Position numbers and translations under genes: made by a program. A stretch of 64,000 nt of DNA, from contig USHV01000002.1 of the NCBI GenBank assembly GCA_900554695.1, positions 1-64,000 of the forward strand. Reading direction: 5' to 3'. The DNA comes from an uncultured Prevotella sp. (GTDB lineage Bacteria; Bacteroidota; Bacteroidia; Bacteroidales; Bacteroidaceae). The notes beneath the pieces were generated by a model. That model did not search any database, was not told the origin of the DNA, and was given only the letters and a program-made list of their open reading frames with translations. Of the stretch, positions 7,587 to 16,672 are shown piece after piece. Numbering within the stretch: the stretch's first letter is position 1; the number at the start of each line of letters is the position of its first letter.

Positions 7587-10301
7587 ATGGTTTCATTTAT
7601 AATATATTCCATAAAGTCGGCTCTATGCCTAACCTTGCTTTACATGCCGTTTTCTTTATTCTTAAGGCATGAGACAAGGCACCGCATGAATCGTATTGTT
7701 TTGCTTTCAATACTTATTGCATCATTCATTATACCGACAATACATATCGGATGGAGCAACCAATCAGCAATAAAAATCAGCAACAGCAGCACGAGGATTG
7801 GAGAGATTACGTCCGATTATCTTAACCAGGCAATGCCAAGTAATAACCGGCTATCTGATAAACAAGAAGTCTCAGACATGCCGCAAAACGCTGTTAAAGA
7901 AAATGCCTCAACTGCAATTTCAAAAGAAACAGCATTGCAAATTCCTGTCCAATCCATACATGATGACAATAAAAGCGTATGGCCGATGATTCTGCTTCTC
8001 ATCTATATAATCGGGACATTAACCGTTTTTATCATGCGCGTCATACAGATAATATCATTACACAGATATATTTCCAGCAACTGCATCTGGACACACAAGC
8101 TCGAGGACAACACAAAAATATATTGCCACAAAGGTGATGTCCAACCTTTCAGTTGGATGAGAAACATAGTGGTTGGTGAAAAAGACACTACCCAACCATA
8201 CTACAACGCTATAATAGCCCACGAGCATGCACATGTGAAATGTCTCCATTCGATAGACATTATAATAATTACATTCGCAGAAATACTGCAATGGTACAAT
8301 CCTGTACTTTGGATGTTGCGCCACGACTTGTGCGCAATACACGAATACGAAGCCGACGAATATGTCATACGTCAAGGCACCGAGATGAAAACATATCAGC
8401 TCCTGCTTGTATCGCGTCTTGCAAAACCACACTTCCTTAACGTGGCAAACGGTTTCTCACACACATCGCTCAAATCACGGATAATAATGATGTTGAGAGA
8501 CAAATCCAAAAGATGGACAATCTGCAAATACCTCTATATCATACCGGCAAGCGCCTTTGCACTGATAGCATTCGCCAGTCCGAAAATAGAAGAGGTGGCA
8601 AACAAAATGGACGAAAGCAGAAAGGTGATAATCGAAAAAATAAAAAACAATATCGATATTCCCGTATTCAGAACCGACAGTGCAGCAAACAAAAACACAG
8701 AAGACATTGATCTTGATAATCTGAAAAGGGTAAAAGTCATAAGAATCACAGACACCGGCAAAGGACGTCCGGCCGAAGAAGCGCAGAAAATGACACTGCA
8801 CGACGGTTACACTGTGGCATTCACCAGTAAACAAAATGAAGCATCAACAGACTATTATCTGAGCATCATCGATAAAAAAGGAAAACTGACAGACCGGAAA
8901 AAACTCGGTATAGACGATAGCAAAACCGTATTCGGTATAGAAAGCAGATTATGCGACGAAGCCGATACACTGCTTACGTTCTACATTTCAGAAGCACGCG
9001 ACGTGGACAACTGGAAATTCAACAAGCACTATAATGCCTGGAGCAATTCATGGCTGATAGAAGCGAAGGAATGTCATATAGATAAAAACGGGAAAATACA
9101 TACAGGGAAACCACACATAACATCAATTAGCGTGAATAATTACACTGCAAATGAGAAAAAGCAAAGCGCATGGCCTGCTCAGTTCAGGTCAATGGCAAGT
9201 ATATATAAAAGTATGGCCGGAGATAAGAGTTACAGCATCATCACCGATGAAAAACGCGGTATTGCAAATCTGATCTCACAGAAACTGAGAAACGAGAAGG
9301 TTTACACACACGCCGACAAACTGCCTGTCTATAATGGCTCCGAACGCGAGCTTCAGGAGCGCATCGGCAACATACTGCGTGCAGACAACCGGACTATAGT
9401 GCGCTTTATCGTGAGAAGCGACGGCACCGTGACCGATGTACACTGTATCGGCACACTTACAGCCGAACAGAATAAGCGTGTGGAAGATATGTTCTACACA
9501 ATGTCCAAATGGCAGCCCGCACAGATTAACGGCAAAGCTGTAAGCATGGTAATGACTATGCCATTGAACTGGATGAACAGCAAAAAAGCAATCACCGTCC
9601 CGGAACGTATGCTTTACAATCTGTATTCCTCATGCATATCGGCCCTCACACCGCATGGCATAAAGCTTGAAAACAGCAGCATACACAAATATTTCACTGA
9701 TAACATGATGTCACGAATGGGAGGCAATATTGAGAAAGTGCTACTCGGCGACAGCAAAATAGACCATTGGGCAGAACGAACGCTGAAAATACAGCCACTC
9801 GAAATGAACTGGTACATAGTGGAATATGCAAAGGCGCTGTTTACTCCCGAAGCCGAATACAAACATATAGCCGTCCATCTGTCAATAAGCGGCGGCCGTT
9901 ACGTGATTGACAATATCAACACATCACCGTCAGATGATCCGAACATCAGAAAATACATGAGTGGACTCATATTCAACTCCGACGACATGAAACAATACGA
10001 ACTGCCATCCTTCAAAACCCTGGCCGACGGTACAGAGAACACTGTCATGCGCAACATAAAAGGTTTGGGCGACCGGATGGCAATGATAACATTCATGGTT
10101 TATGCCGACGGCGACATCGATAAAATCAGCATAACCGACATCGCCGACAAAAACAGCGAGCCAATAGAAAACGAAGTGAAGCAACGTATGAAAGAAAAAC
10201 TGATAAGCATAAAATGGAAACCCGGTACGGCATACGGAATGAAAACAAACTACCGCATGTCTATGATTGCGACAAACACAAGCGCATTCCTCATAAAATA
10301 A
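7587..10301 (+). CDS. BlaR1-like M56 membrane peptidase with two TonB-C-terminal-like domains
   Basis: A 904-residue membrane sensor-peptidase. Residues 1-20, 36-55 and 132-156 are membrane helices, followed by the M56 core with HEHAH at 212-216 (HExxH zinc motif), a HEYEAD segment at 252-257 that can give the third ligand, and another helix near 313-331. Instead of the penicillin-binding sensor of BlaR1, the roughly 570-residue outer part is different. Residues 578-662 (LPVYNGSERELQ to MTMPLNW) and 828-895 resemble TonB C-terminal domains, the second more weakly. It is encoded after a BlaI repressor, so by analogy it cleaves or inactivates that repressor after an outside signal. The signal and the role of the TonB-like parts are unknown. 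Confidence 0.85.
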   Translation: MVSFIIYSIKSALCLTLLYMPFSLFLRHETRHRMNRIVLLSILIASFIIPTIHIGWSNQSAIKISNSSTRIGEITSDYLNQAMPSNNRLSDKQEVSDMPQNAVKENASTAISKETALQIPVQSIHDDNKSVWPMILLLIYIIGTLTVFIMRVIQIISLHRYISSNCIWTHKLEDNTKIYCHKGDVQPFSWMRNIVVGEKDTTQPYYNAIIAHEHAHVKCLHSIDIIIITFAEILQWYNPVLWMLRHDLCAIHEYEADEYVIRQGTEMKTYQLLLVSRLAKPHFLNVANGFSHTSLKSRIIMMLRDKSKRWTICKYLYIIPASAFALIAFASPKIEEVANKMDESRKVIIEKIKNNIDIPVFRTDSAANKNTEDIDLDNLKRVKVIRITDTGKGRPAEEAQKMTLHDGYTVAFTSKQNEASTDYYLSIIDKKGKLTDRKKLGIDDSKTVFGIESRLCDEADTLLTFYISEARDVDNWKFNKHYNAWSNSWLIEAKECHIDKNGKIHTGKPHITSISVNNYTANEKKQSAWPAQFRSMASIYKSMAGDKSYSIITDEKRGIANLISQKLRNEKVYTHADKLPVYNGSERELQERIGNILRADNRTIVRFIVRSDGTVTDVHCIGTLTAEQNKRVEDMFYTMSKWQPAQINGKAVSMVMTMPLNWMNSKKAITVPERMLYNLYSSCISALTPHGIKLENSSIHKYFTDNMMSRMGGNIEKVLLGDSKIDHWAERTLKIQPLEMNWYIVEYAKALFTPEAEYKHIAVHLSISGGRYVIDNINTSPSDDPNIRKYMSGLIFNSDDMKQYELPSFKTLADGTENTVMRNIKGLGDRMAMITFMVYADGDIDKISITDIADKNSEPIENEVKQRMKEKLISIKWKPGTAYGMKTNYRMSMIATNTSAFLIK

Positions 10302-10351
10302 GACACAATAAACAAGCATTAAACAGATAATATCATAAAAATACTAAAACT

Positions 10352-11287
10352 ATGAACACAAAAAGATTAGCTGTAGCAGTAATAACATTGTTACTGACTG
10401 CCGGATTCACTATTGCACAGGAAACAGACAAGACCGCGCAACGCAAGTCAAAGATGGCACAGATAGAAAAAGACGCCGTCGGCATGTGGCAACGTGTAGG
10501 CAAATATATAGGTCATACCATTTACATACCGGAGTTCAAGGTATATAACGAAAACCACGAATGGTACAGCTTCCGTACAAATATGGAAAAGCCCGGAATA
10601 TTTGCCGGCGGCACATGGGAGGTGGTATCACCCGACAGCATTGTCGAACACAACGACTACTCCATCGATCCTGCCTACGACGGAAACGTGGACGTTTATC
10701 TCAAAATAAACACATTCAAGCCGAATTTCCACGGCATTTCATTCGTACCGCGCGGATACAACCAGGTTGTTTTCATGGATTACGAGAAAGTAGAGAAGAA
10801 ATCTGCCGGATCAAGAGGTTTGTTCATGGGACGCGACGAAATACACTTCAATACAATGAAAGATTATCCTCACGTCGGCAATTCCATAAGATTCTTCAAA
10901 AATCACGACGACTTGTCCGAACAGATTACGCTCGCACAGATGCCGGCAAAGACAAAAGATATATTGCAGAGCATCGCCTCACGGCTCTTAATAAACAAAA
11001 CCTGCAATATGATACTGCACATCGCATTGACCGAAGATGGCAAACTGGCAATCTGCACACCGAAAAGTCTGTTCCAACGAATCGGCTCATGTTTCATATG
11101 TGTTTACCATGAAGACGAAGACGCGGAAGCTGCAGAAATACTTTACAAACAGGTAAACGCCATGCCACAGCAGCAAATTTCACCTGATGCGACCTTTTAC
11201 ACAGTTGACATTCCCATCAATGTTACACAAGACAACTCGACAAACCTGGGCAGCCGACTTGACTTGGAGAAAGGCATATCGCTCTGA
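10352..11287 (+). CDS. Secreted DUF4488-like protein of the blaI-M56 operon
   Basis: A 311-residue exported protein with signal peptide MNTKRLAVAVITLLLTAGFTIAQ. The region at residues 40-150 (GMWQRVGKYIGHTIYIPEFKVY, then a W..VS.DSI pattern and NFHGISFVPRGYNQVVFMDYE) looks like the DUF4488 family, a lipocalin-sized beta-rich domain found in Bacteroidetes. The C-terminal half, with ALTEDGKLAICTPKSLF, resembles a degenerate TonB-C-terminal-like fold, but this is weak. It lies 50 bases after the M56 gene on the same strand and is followed by a terminator, so it is probably the third gene of that operon. Function not known. Confidence 0.7.
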   Translation: MNTKRLAVAVITLLLTAGFTIAQETDKTAQRKSKMAQIEKDAVGMWQRVGKYIGHTIYIPEFKVYNENHEWYSFRTNMEKPGIFAGGTWEVVSPDSIVEHNDYSIDPAYDGNVDVYLKINTFKPNFHGISFVPRGYNQVVFMDYEKVEKKSAGSRGLFMGRDEIHFNTMKDYPHVGNSIRFFKNHDDLSEQITLAQMPAKTKDILQSIASRLLINKTCNMILHIALTEDGKLAICTPKSLFQRIGSCFICVYHEDEDAEAAEILYKQVNAMPQQQISPDATFYTVDIPINVTQDNSTNLGSRLDLEKGISL

Positions 11288-11324
11288 ACAGAATACTCAT
11301 ACACAAAAAGTGAGAGAAGCAAGA

Positions 11325-11378
11325 AAAGCCTGTCTTTGCATGGAACATCCAATGCCGGAGTCTTTGACAGGCTTTATG
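11325..11378 (+). terminator. Probable terminator of the blaI-M56 operon
   Basis: AAAGCCTGTC (11325-11334) can pair with GACAGGCTTT (11366-11375), 38 bases after the stop of the third gene. The loop is long, about 31 bases, and the T run is short. Confidence 0.5.
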
Positions 11379-11494
11379 CGACTCTGTAGAATTTCTGTAT
11401 GTAACTGGTTCTGCTCATAAATCAACACAGAGTGTCTGAAAACTTACAGACAGCACGGGGTGATATGAACAATGGCCGTTCGGGGCTAACGTAA

Positions 11495-11582
11495 TGATGA
11501 ATCCACATTGCTACAGCAATCAATCCACACTGCGACAACTATCAATTAACGTTGCGACAACAATCAATTAACGTTGGCACGG
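11495..11582. repeat. Four tandem 22-bp units (consensus near CAATCAATTAACGTTGCGAC)
   Basis: Units at 11495, 11517, 11539 and 11561, each 22 bases. The last two are nearly identical over 14 bases (ATCAATTAACGTTG) and the first two share ATCCACA.TGC. The unit differs in sequence from the 22-bp units at 11825 but has the same length. It may be a spacer-phased binding-site array or a simple tandem duplication. Confidence 0.65.
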
Positions 11583-11824
11583 CCGATAAACCGTTACCGC
11601 AAACGAAACGCATGTACCCCGTGCTTTTTCTCCTGCCGGATACCGGTACATTTGAAGAAAACGCAGAAGATATACTTACAATTTTTCTTGACTGTATTTT
11701 GACAAAATATTTTCGCAAAAGAGGTGTAAATGGATGTTAAATTCAATGTTTTAGAGTCCATTTCGGTCTGTATGACCTTTTTATATACCCCATGTCATAG
11801 TCCGGAATCATTCGTTTTGCTTTC

Positions 11825-11934
11825 TAATAATGCCCATTTTGCATTCCGATTAAGCCCATTTTAGGATGCAATATGGTGCTTTTCAGCCCCTGATATGGGC
11901 CATTTCGCATGACGAAATGGCGCTTTTTGCAAAA
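11825..11934. repeat. Five-unit 22-bp array, copy 1
   Basis: Five contiguous units of exactly 22 bases at 11825, 11847, 11869, 11891 and 11913. The fourth (TGATATGGGCCATTTCGCA...) is closest to the family consensus YGAAATGGSCCATTTCGCA. Each unit has the half-sites GAAATGG and CCATTTC around one base. Unit by unit it matches copy 2 better than it matches its own neighbours, so the five-unit array was copied as a block. There are no spacers, so this is not CRISPR. Confidence 0.85.
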
Positions 11935-11998
11935 CGATAGGATACGTCTAAAATGCAAGTTATTGATATTCAATATATTGTAAAAATCTCTTATTTTT

Positions 11999-12040
11999 CG
12001 CGAATTTACGTCCGAGGAAGGGTCTGTCCGCAAATACGCG
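11999..12040. repeat. Hairpin module beside array copy 1
   Basis: CGCGAATTTACG at 11999-12010 faces CGCAAATACGCG at 12029-12040, an imperfect 12-bp stem with an 18-base loop (TCCGAGGAAGGGTCTGTC). It is followed by CTTATTTTTCGGGGTA, which is identical beside copy 2. Confidence 0.7.
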
Positions 12041-12392
12041 CTTATTTTTCGGGGTAGAAAAGAAAACTCAGACAAAAAATCTCAAAATACAGAAAAACTG
12101 TAACTGCCCTCTTTTGCTTCTCTTTCAGAGGAAGTCAGCAATGCAGATACAGGATTGAAAACGCAGTTTTCCGGTCAACATCAGATGAATTTCTACAGAA
12201 CAGAAATAATAGTTAAAAAACAGGGATTCGCATAAACATTCACGACAAATATCTTGTCAGATATCTGATTATTATTTATTTTCGCATAATGTTCTGTATA
12301 TACAGACTCAAACCTGCACGAAAACAACATGAATACCACATAAAACAACAGGCTACCACCATTGTATCTATTAACATTAAACATAAAGAAAT

Positions 12393-13205
12393 ATGAGAAG
12401 CACCATCATTGTATTCGCACTTGTATCTTCATTAAGTACAGAAGCAAATACGACTTTTACTATAAAACAGGAACCATTTCTCGTAACAAACGCCGTCGCC
12501 GGTCCGGACGACACGCATGTTGCCGAAGCCAAAGAAAGGATATACGAATTCTACAGACGTTATATTGCCACATTCACGGATTCAGACGAATCTCCTGAAA
12601 AAATAAAAGAGGAATATCTCACCCCGGAATGTATAAAACAGATTGACAATGTTTCAAGGCAATCCATGGCCGACGGAATAATCAGGGCGCAGGACAGCGG
12701 TGAGGATGCGCTGAAAAGTCTTGAGGTGAAACACATGGGCGACAACAGGTATATAGTGACTTACACATTCAACCCCGGTATGGAATCTGAAACAACGACG
12801 TCCATCCCGCTTGAAACCACAACCGTGGACGGCAATACATACATCAGCTACATCAAACCGGAATATGACTACAGCGTCAAAGAGAAAGACGTTGTCATGA
12901 ACGCTGATGTTCTGCCGGAGTTTCCCGGGGGCACTAATGCGTTAATGGATTTCATCAGACAAAACACCAGATATCCCAGATATGCGTGGGAAAACAACAT
13001 CGAAGGACGGGTTCTTGTGAGTTTCGTAATAAAGAAGGACGGGAGCGTATGCAACAGCAGCGTGACCAAAAGTGCTGATAAAAGCCTCGACCATGAAGCA
13101 GAACGTGTGATAGATATTCTTCCGAAATTCACGCCCGCAACAAATGACGGCAAACCCGTAAACATGAAATACAGCATCCCCATCACATTCCAAAAGAGAA
13201 AATAG
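12393..13205 (+). CDS. Secreted protein with DUF3828-like and TonB C-terminal domains
   Basis: A 270-residue exported protein (short signal peptide MRSTIIVFALVSSLSTEA). Residues 45-155 (AKERIYEFYRRYIATF, YLTPECIKQID, YIVTYTFNPG) look like DUF3828, a domain of small secreted proteins. Residues 165-268 form a clear TonB C-terminal domain: LPEFPGGTNALMDFIRQN, YPRYAWENNIEGRVLVSFVIKKDG, then LPKFTPATNDGKPVNMKYSIPITF. It lacks a membrane anchor of its own, so it is not a normal TonB. Together with the M56 protein upstream it makes this 6-kb region rich in TonB-like domains used outside classical energy transfer. A strong terminator follows. Confidence 0.8.
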   Translation: MRSTIIVFALVSSLSTEANTTFTIKQEPFLVTNAVAGPDDTHVAEAKERIYEFYRRYIATFTDSDESPEKIKEEYLTPECIKQIDNVSRQSMADGIIRAQDSGEDALKSLEVKHMGDNRYIVTYTFNPGMESETTTSIPLETTTVDGNTYISYIKPEYDYSVKEKDVVMNADVLPEFPGGTNALMDFIRQNTRYPRYAWENNIEGRVLVSFVIKKDGSVCNSSVTKSADKSLDHEAERVIDILPKFTPATNDGKPVNMKYSIPITFQKRK

Positions 13206-13220
13206 ACATCCAGACGATAA

Positions 13221-13285
13221 AAAAAAGACTGACCGGCAGGAAAAAGTCACAATTTAGAATGACTTCCCTGCCGGTCAGTTTTTTT
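13221..13285. terminator. Bidirectional terminator between convergent genes
   Basis: ACTGACCGGCAGG (13228-13240) pairs with CCTGCCGGTCAGT (13267-13279), an inner GTCA/TGAC extends the stem, and a run of seven T follows. On the minus strand the A run before the stem gives T's, so it can serve the ferritin gene as well. Confidence 0.9.
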
Positions 13286-13340
13286 CATATCACGACATGA
13301 CGCGTATTTCATAACGCGATGTCATAAGCATACTGCTAAA

Positions 13341-13859
13341 TTATTTGCCTGCCAACGGTGCAGCCTGTGTGTAGACACGTGCGCCGAGCTCTTTGTCGAG
13401 CATATAGAGTCCGTAACCGTTGTCCTTTATCATCTTCAGATTATCGATGATGTTCTGTGCGGTCTCTTCCTCTTCAACCTGCTCGTCGATGAACCATTTC
13501 AGCATGCTCTGTGTAGCATAGTCGTTCTCGGCTGCTGTTATAGCAAAAAGGTTGTTGATGAGCGCAGTAACCTTCTGCTCGTGCTCGAGAGTGCTTTCAA
13601 ACACCTCAAGAACAGAATTCCAAGTAGTCGGAACAGCCTCGATCGGTTTGAGAACTACATTTCCGCCACGGGATATAACATAATTGAAGAAAATTTTGGC
13701 ATGGTCCTGCTCCTCCTGGAACTGAACTTCAAACCACTTACCCATACCGGGGTTACCCTGCGAATGACAATAAGCCGCCATAGACAAATAAAGATATGCC
13801 GACCACATTTCCGCATTAATCTGAGCATTAAGTGCTTCTTCTATTTTCTGATTCAACAT
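13341..13859 (-). CDS. ftnA: Ferritin
   Basis: Iron-storage protein that oxidises Fe(II) and holds it as a mineral in a 24-subunit shell in the cytoplasm. The 172-residue length is normal. Ferroxidase residues are visible: Glu17 in INAEMWSAYLYLSM, QEEQDHAK near residues 48-55, LEHEQKV near 92-98 and a Gln in IDEQVEEEE near 125. It is monocistronic between a terminator and ilvE. No clear TAnnTTTG promoter was found in its AT-rich upstream region. Confidence 0.96.
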   Translation of the reverse strand: MLNQKIEEALNAQINAEMWSAYLYLSMAAYCHSQGNPGMGKWFEVQFQEEQDHAKIFFNYVISRGGNVVLKPIEAVPTTWNSVLEVFESTLEHEQKVTALINNLFAITAAENDYATQSMLKWFIDEQVEEEETAQNIIDNLKMIKDNGYGLYMLDKELGARVYTQAAPLAGK

Positions 13860-13936
13860 GTTTTTAAAAATTTTTAATGTATAACTATAATAATATACTT
13901 ATAAATTAATTTCCAATTAAAGGCATTTCTGACCTA

Positions 13937-14959
13937 TCAGCCTATTACGACAGTAGTCCATCCGTGCTTGTCCTCTTCTGTGCCATACTGTATTCCGCGC
14001 AGATGGTCGTAGAGTTTCTTTGATACAGGACCCGGTTTGCCGTCCTTGCTGAAGACGTAACGCTTGCCTGTGTCAAGGTCGTCTATATAAGAAATAGGAC
14101 TTATAACGGCAGCTGTTCCGCATGCTCCTGCCTCCTCGAATGTGTCGAGCTCCTCTTCAGGTATCTGTCTCTGCTCCACGGTCATGCCGTAGTCGCGTGC
14201 CAGCTGCATGAGACTCTTGTTGGTGATACTCGGAAGAATTGATGTAGATTTCGGAGTGACATACGTGTTGTTCTTTATTCCGAAGAAGTTGGCGGCGCCG
14301 CACTCGTCCATATATTTCTTCTCCTTGGCGTCGAGATAGAACTCGCAGGCATATCCCTTTTCATGAGCTATTGAGTTAGCCTTCAACGATGCCGCATAGT
14401 TTCCGCCCACCTTGTAGATACCTGTTCCGAGGGGAGCAGAGCGGTCGTAATCGCGTATTATGACATAAGGATTTGTAGAGAATCCGCCTTTGAAGTACGG
14501 ACCTACCGGAGTTACGAATATAATGAACATGTATTCGCTTGCCGGATGTACACCAACCTGAGCTGATGTACCGATGAGCAGCGGACGTATGTAGAGCGAG
14601 GCACCGCTCTCATAGGTCGGGATATACTCCTGATTGAGACGCACAACCTTCTTAACCATCTCGCAGAACAGTTCTGTTGACACCTCAGGCATCATTATTC
14701 CGCGGCATGTGCTCTGCAGACGGGCAGCATTCTCATCCATACGGAACACTCTCACTTTTCCGTCAGGACAGCGGAAAGCCTTGAGGCCTTCAAACGCTTC
14801 CTGTCCGTAGTGAAGACAGGTGGCAGCCATGTGCAGTTTCAGATATTCGTCTGAACAAACTTCTATCTCACCCCATTTTCCGTCGCGATAGCAGCAACGT
14901 ACATTATAATCGGTCGGAACATATCCGAACGACAAAGATGACCAATCTATATCTTTCAT
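13937..14959 (-). CDS. ilvE: Branched-chain amino acid aminotransferase
   Basis: PLP enzyme of class IV aminotransferases. It catalyses the last step of leucine, isoleucine and valine synthesis and the first step of their breakdown, with 2-oxoglutarate/glutamate. The 340-residue length is normal for the larger eukaryote-like BCAT form. Seen motifs: HYGQEAFEGLKAFR, SLYIRPLLIGTSAQVGV, the PLP lysine in GIYKVGGNYAASL, MDECGAANFFGI and GACGTAAVISPI. Single gene with its own promoter. Confidence 0.95.
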   Translation of the reverse strand: MKDIDWSSLSFGYVPTDYNVRCCYRDGKWGEIEVCSDEYLKLHMAATCLHYGQEAFEGLKAFRCPDGKVRVFRMDENAARLQSTCRGIMMPEVSTELFCEMVKKVVRLNQEYIPTYESGASLYIRPLLIGTSAQVGVHPASEYMFIIFVTPVGPYFKGGFSTNPYVIIRDYDRSAPLGTGIYKVGGNYAASLKANSIAHEKGYACEFYLDAKEKKYMDECGAANFFGIKNNTYVTPKSTSILPSITNKSLMQLARDYGMTVEQRQIPEEELDTFEEAGACGTAAVISPISYIDDLDTGKRYVFSKDGKPGPVSKKLYDHLRGIQYGTEEDKHGWTTVVIG

Positions 14960-15005
14960 AATAATGAATGTTTAATCTCTCATCTATATTGAACTAACCA
15001 AACGA

Positions 15006-15036
15006 CAAAATTAACAATAAAAATATATTTCCACAA
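15006..15036 (-). promoter_or_regulatory. Promoter for ilvE
   Basis: On the minus strand TTG, a 20-base spacer, then TAATTTTG. Transcription would begin near 14999, about 40 bases before the ATG. Confidence 0.6.
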
Positions 15037-15155
15037 CAAAATGTCACACAATTTACCCCGATGCTATAAAAAAGCAGTGACCCGACACTGAGTCTGCCGC
15101 CATATTCCGCGCCGGCGACAATGCTTCAGCATGCCAGCGACACGCAACCAAGACG

Positions 15156-15350
15156 TCATTCGTCAGTCAGTATCTTCTTTATCTCGTCATCAGTCTTTGT
15201 GAGTTTGTCGCGACACACCTTAATGAGTTTCTGAGCCGTCTTCACCTTCTCACACAGAGTGTCTATGTCGAGATTTCCGTTCTCCATATCCGAAACGATA
15301 CTCTCAAGACGCGTCATCGCCTCTTCATATTTCAATGTCTCTTTTGCCAT
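15156..15350 (-). CDS. xseB: Exonuclease VII small subunit
   Basis: 64-residue subunit of exonuclease VII, which degrades single-stranded DNA to acid-insoluble oligonucleotides in both directions. The family pattern LKYEEAMTRLESIVSDMENGNLDIDTL is clear at residues 4-30. It follows xseA with a five-base gap, so the two are co-translated. Confidence 0.95.
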   Translation of the reverse strand: MAKETLKYEEAMTRLESIVSDMENGNLDIDTLCEKVKTAQKLIKVCRDKLTKTDDEIKKILTDE

Positions 15351-15355
15351 AAAGC

Positions 15356-16672
15356 CTATTTCTTGTTTTTTGATATCTTGTTTACTTCCGACACAACCTC
15401 ACCGCCGGCGAACAATGTTGTCAGCATGTCGCCCTTCTTCAGCGACGACAGGTCGGTCACAGCCCGTCCGTCGTGCAGCGTAAGAGTGTATCCGCGCGCA
15501 AGCATCCTCTTAGGATCCGACGCCGCCACGCGCTGTTCGAGCATCTGCAACCGGTGCGATTCGCCCGTGACGGCCTGACGCCACGCGCCCGACAGACGCT
15601 GAGGCATGAGGTCGAGCCGCGCTTTCTCCGACGCCACAATCTGTCTGACAGCCACATAAAGGCTGTCGCTCATTCTGGAGATCCGCATGTTCTCACGGCT
15701 TTTCACAGCAGCATAGAGCGACGGCAACACGGTGGAAAGATATTTTATGCGGCTCTTTTCCTGTTCTATCCTGTTAGTAACATATTTCGAAAGCGACGTC
15801 GCAGCCGCATCCACCCGCGCTGCCACAGCCGCAAGACGGTCGATGAGGAACGCCGCGGCGGCCGTAGGAGTCTTAACACTCATGTTTGCCACCAGGTCGA
15901 GCACGCTCTCATCGCGGTTGTGACCGATACCTACTATAATGGGCAGAGGAAAGTTTGCCACATTCTCAGCCAGGCTAAGTGTGTCGAAACCGGACAGGTC
16001 GCTCGTGGCGCCACCACCTCTTATTATTACTACTACGTCGAACTTATCCTCATCCTTATATATACGGTCGAGTGCCTCTATGACGCTGTCCTCTGTCGAT
16101 TCGCCCTGCATCACGGCCGGATAGAGCTTCACCGAGAACGCGAGTCCCTTCTCGTTGTTCTGCAACTGATTGCAGAAATCGTCATATCCTGCCGCATTGT
16201 CGCTCGAAATCACAGCCACACGCTGCGCGAAAAGCGGTATTATCAGTTCCTTCTGAAGGTCGAACACGCCCTCCTCCTTAAGCCGTGCGATTATCTCGCG
16301 ACGCCGGCGGGCTATGTCGCCGAGCGTATATTCCGCATTGATGTCGGTTACAATCCATGAGAAACCGTAGGCCTCATGAAAGTCGGCATACACGCGCATC
16401 ATCACCTTCATGCCCGTACAAAGCTGTCTGCCGGTGACCCGCTCGAACGAACTTTGCACAAGTGTCCAGTACGTACGCCAGCATTTTGCCGACGCGCGCG
16501 CCACCGGTGTCCTCGTGTCCTCAGCCTTCTGCACAAGTTCCATGTAGCAGTTGCCGCGCACGACACGCAACTCCGATATCTCGGCCTCAACCCAGTATTC
16601 GTCGGGCATCACAGAACTGATGACCTCTGACACAAGATTGTTCAACTCGTATAAAGTAAGAGCCGTTTCCAT
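15356..16672 (-). CDS. xseA: Exonuclease VII large subunit
   Basis: Catalytic subunit of exonuclease VII (438 residues). An OB-fold at the N-terminus (LTLYELNNLVSEVISSVMPDEYWVEAEISEL) is followed by the Exonuc_VII_L domain: VAVISSDNAAGYDDFCNQL, DVVVIIRGGGATSDLSGFDTL, IIVGIGHNRDESVLDLVA and SVKTPTAAAAFLID. A long helical segment and a C-terminal RGYTLTLHDG piece close the protein. An ATG 16 codons upstream (16720) is also in frame; I prefer 16672 because the conserved OB-fold begins there. Promoter evidence is weak: TATTTTTG at 16756-16763 on the minus strand without a clear -33 box. Confidence 0.95.
   Translation of the reverse strand: METALTLYELNNLVSEVISSVMPDEYWVEAEISELRVVRGNCYMELVQKAEDTRTPVARASAKCWRTYWTLVQSSFERVTGRQLCTGMKVMMRVYADFHEAYGFSWIVTDINAEYTLGDIARRRREIIARLKEEGVFDLQKELIIPLFAQRVAVISSDNAAGYDDFCNQLQNNEKGLAFSVKLYPAVMQGESTEDSVIEALDRIYKDEDKFDVVVIIRGGGATSDLSGFDTLSLAENVANFPLPIIVGIGHNRDESVLDLVANMSVKTPTAAAAFLIDRLAAVAARVDAAATSLSKYVTNRIEQEKSRIKYLSTVLPSLYAAVKSRENMRISRMSDSLYVAVRQIVASEKARLDLMPQRLSGAWRQAVTGESHRLQMLEQRVAASDPKRMLARGYTLTLHDGRAVTDLSSLKKGDMLTTLFAGGEVVSEVNKISKNKK

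Larger units (their letters stand above)
11288..12392. other. 1.1-kb non-coding gap holding repeat elements (copy 1)
   Basis: No gene is supported. The gap contains a terminator, a four-unit 22-bp tandem repeat at 11495-11582, and an element of about 500 bp (about 11605-12110) that is homologous along its length to the one at about 30635-31130. That element includes the five-unit array at 11825-11934 and a hairpin module at 11999-12040. The rest, 12110-12392, is AT-rich leader of the next gene with no clear promoter. Confidence 0.7.

Noticed and set aside
15473..16360. 295-codon frame on the plus strand
   Set aside because: Fully antisense to xseA, which has a complete set of family motifs.
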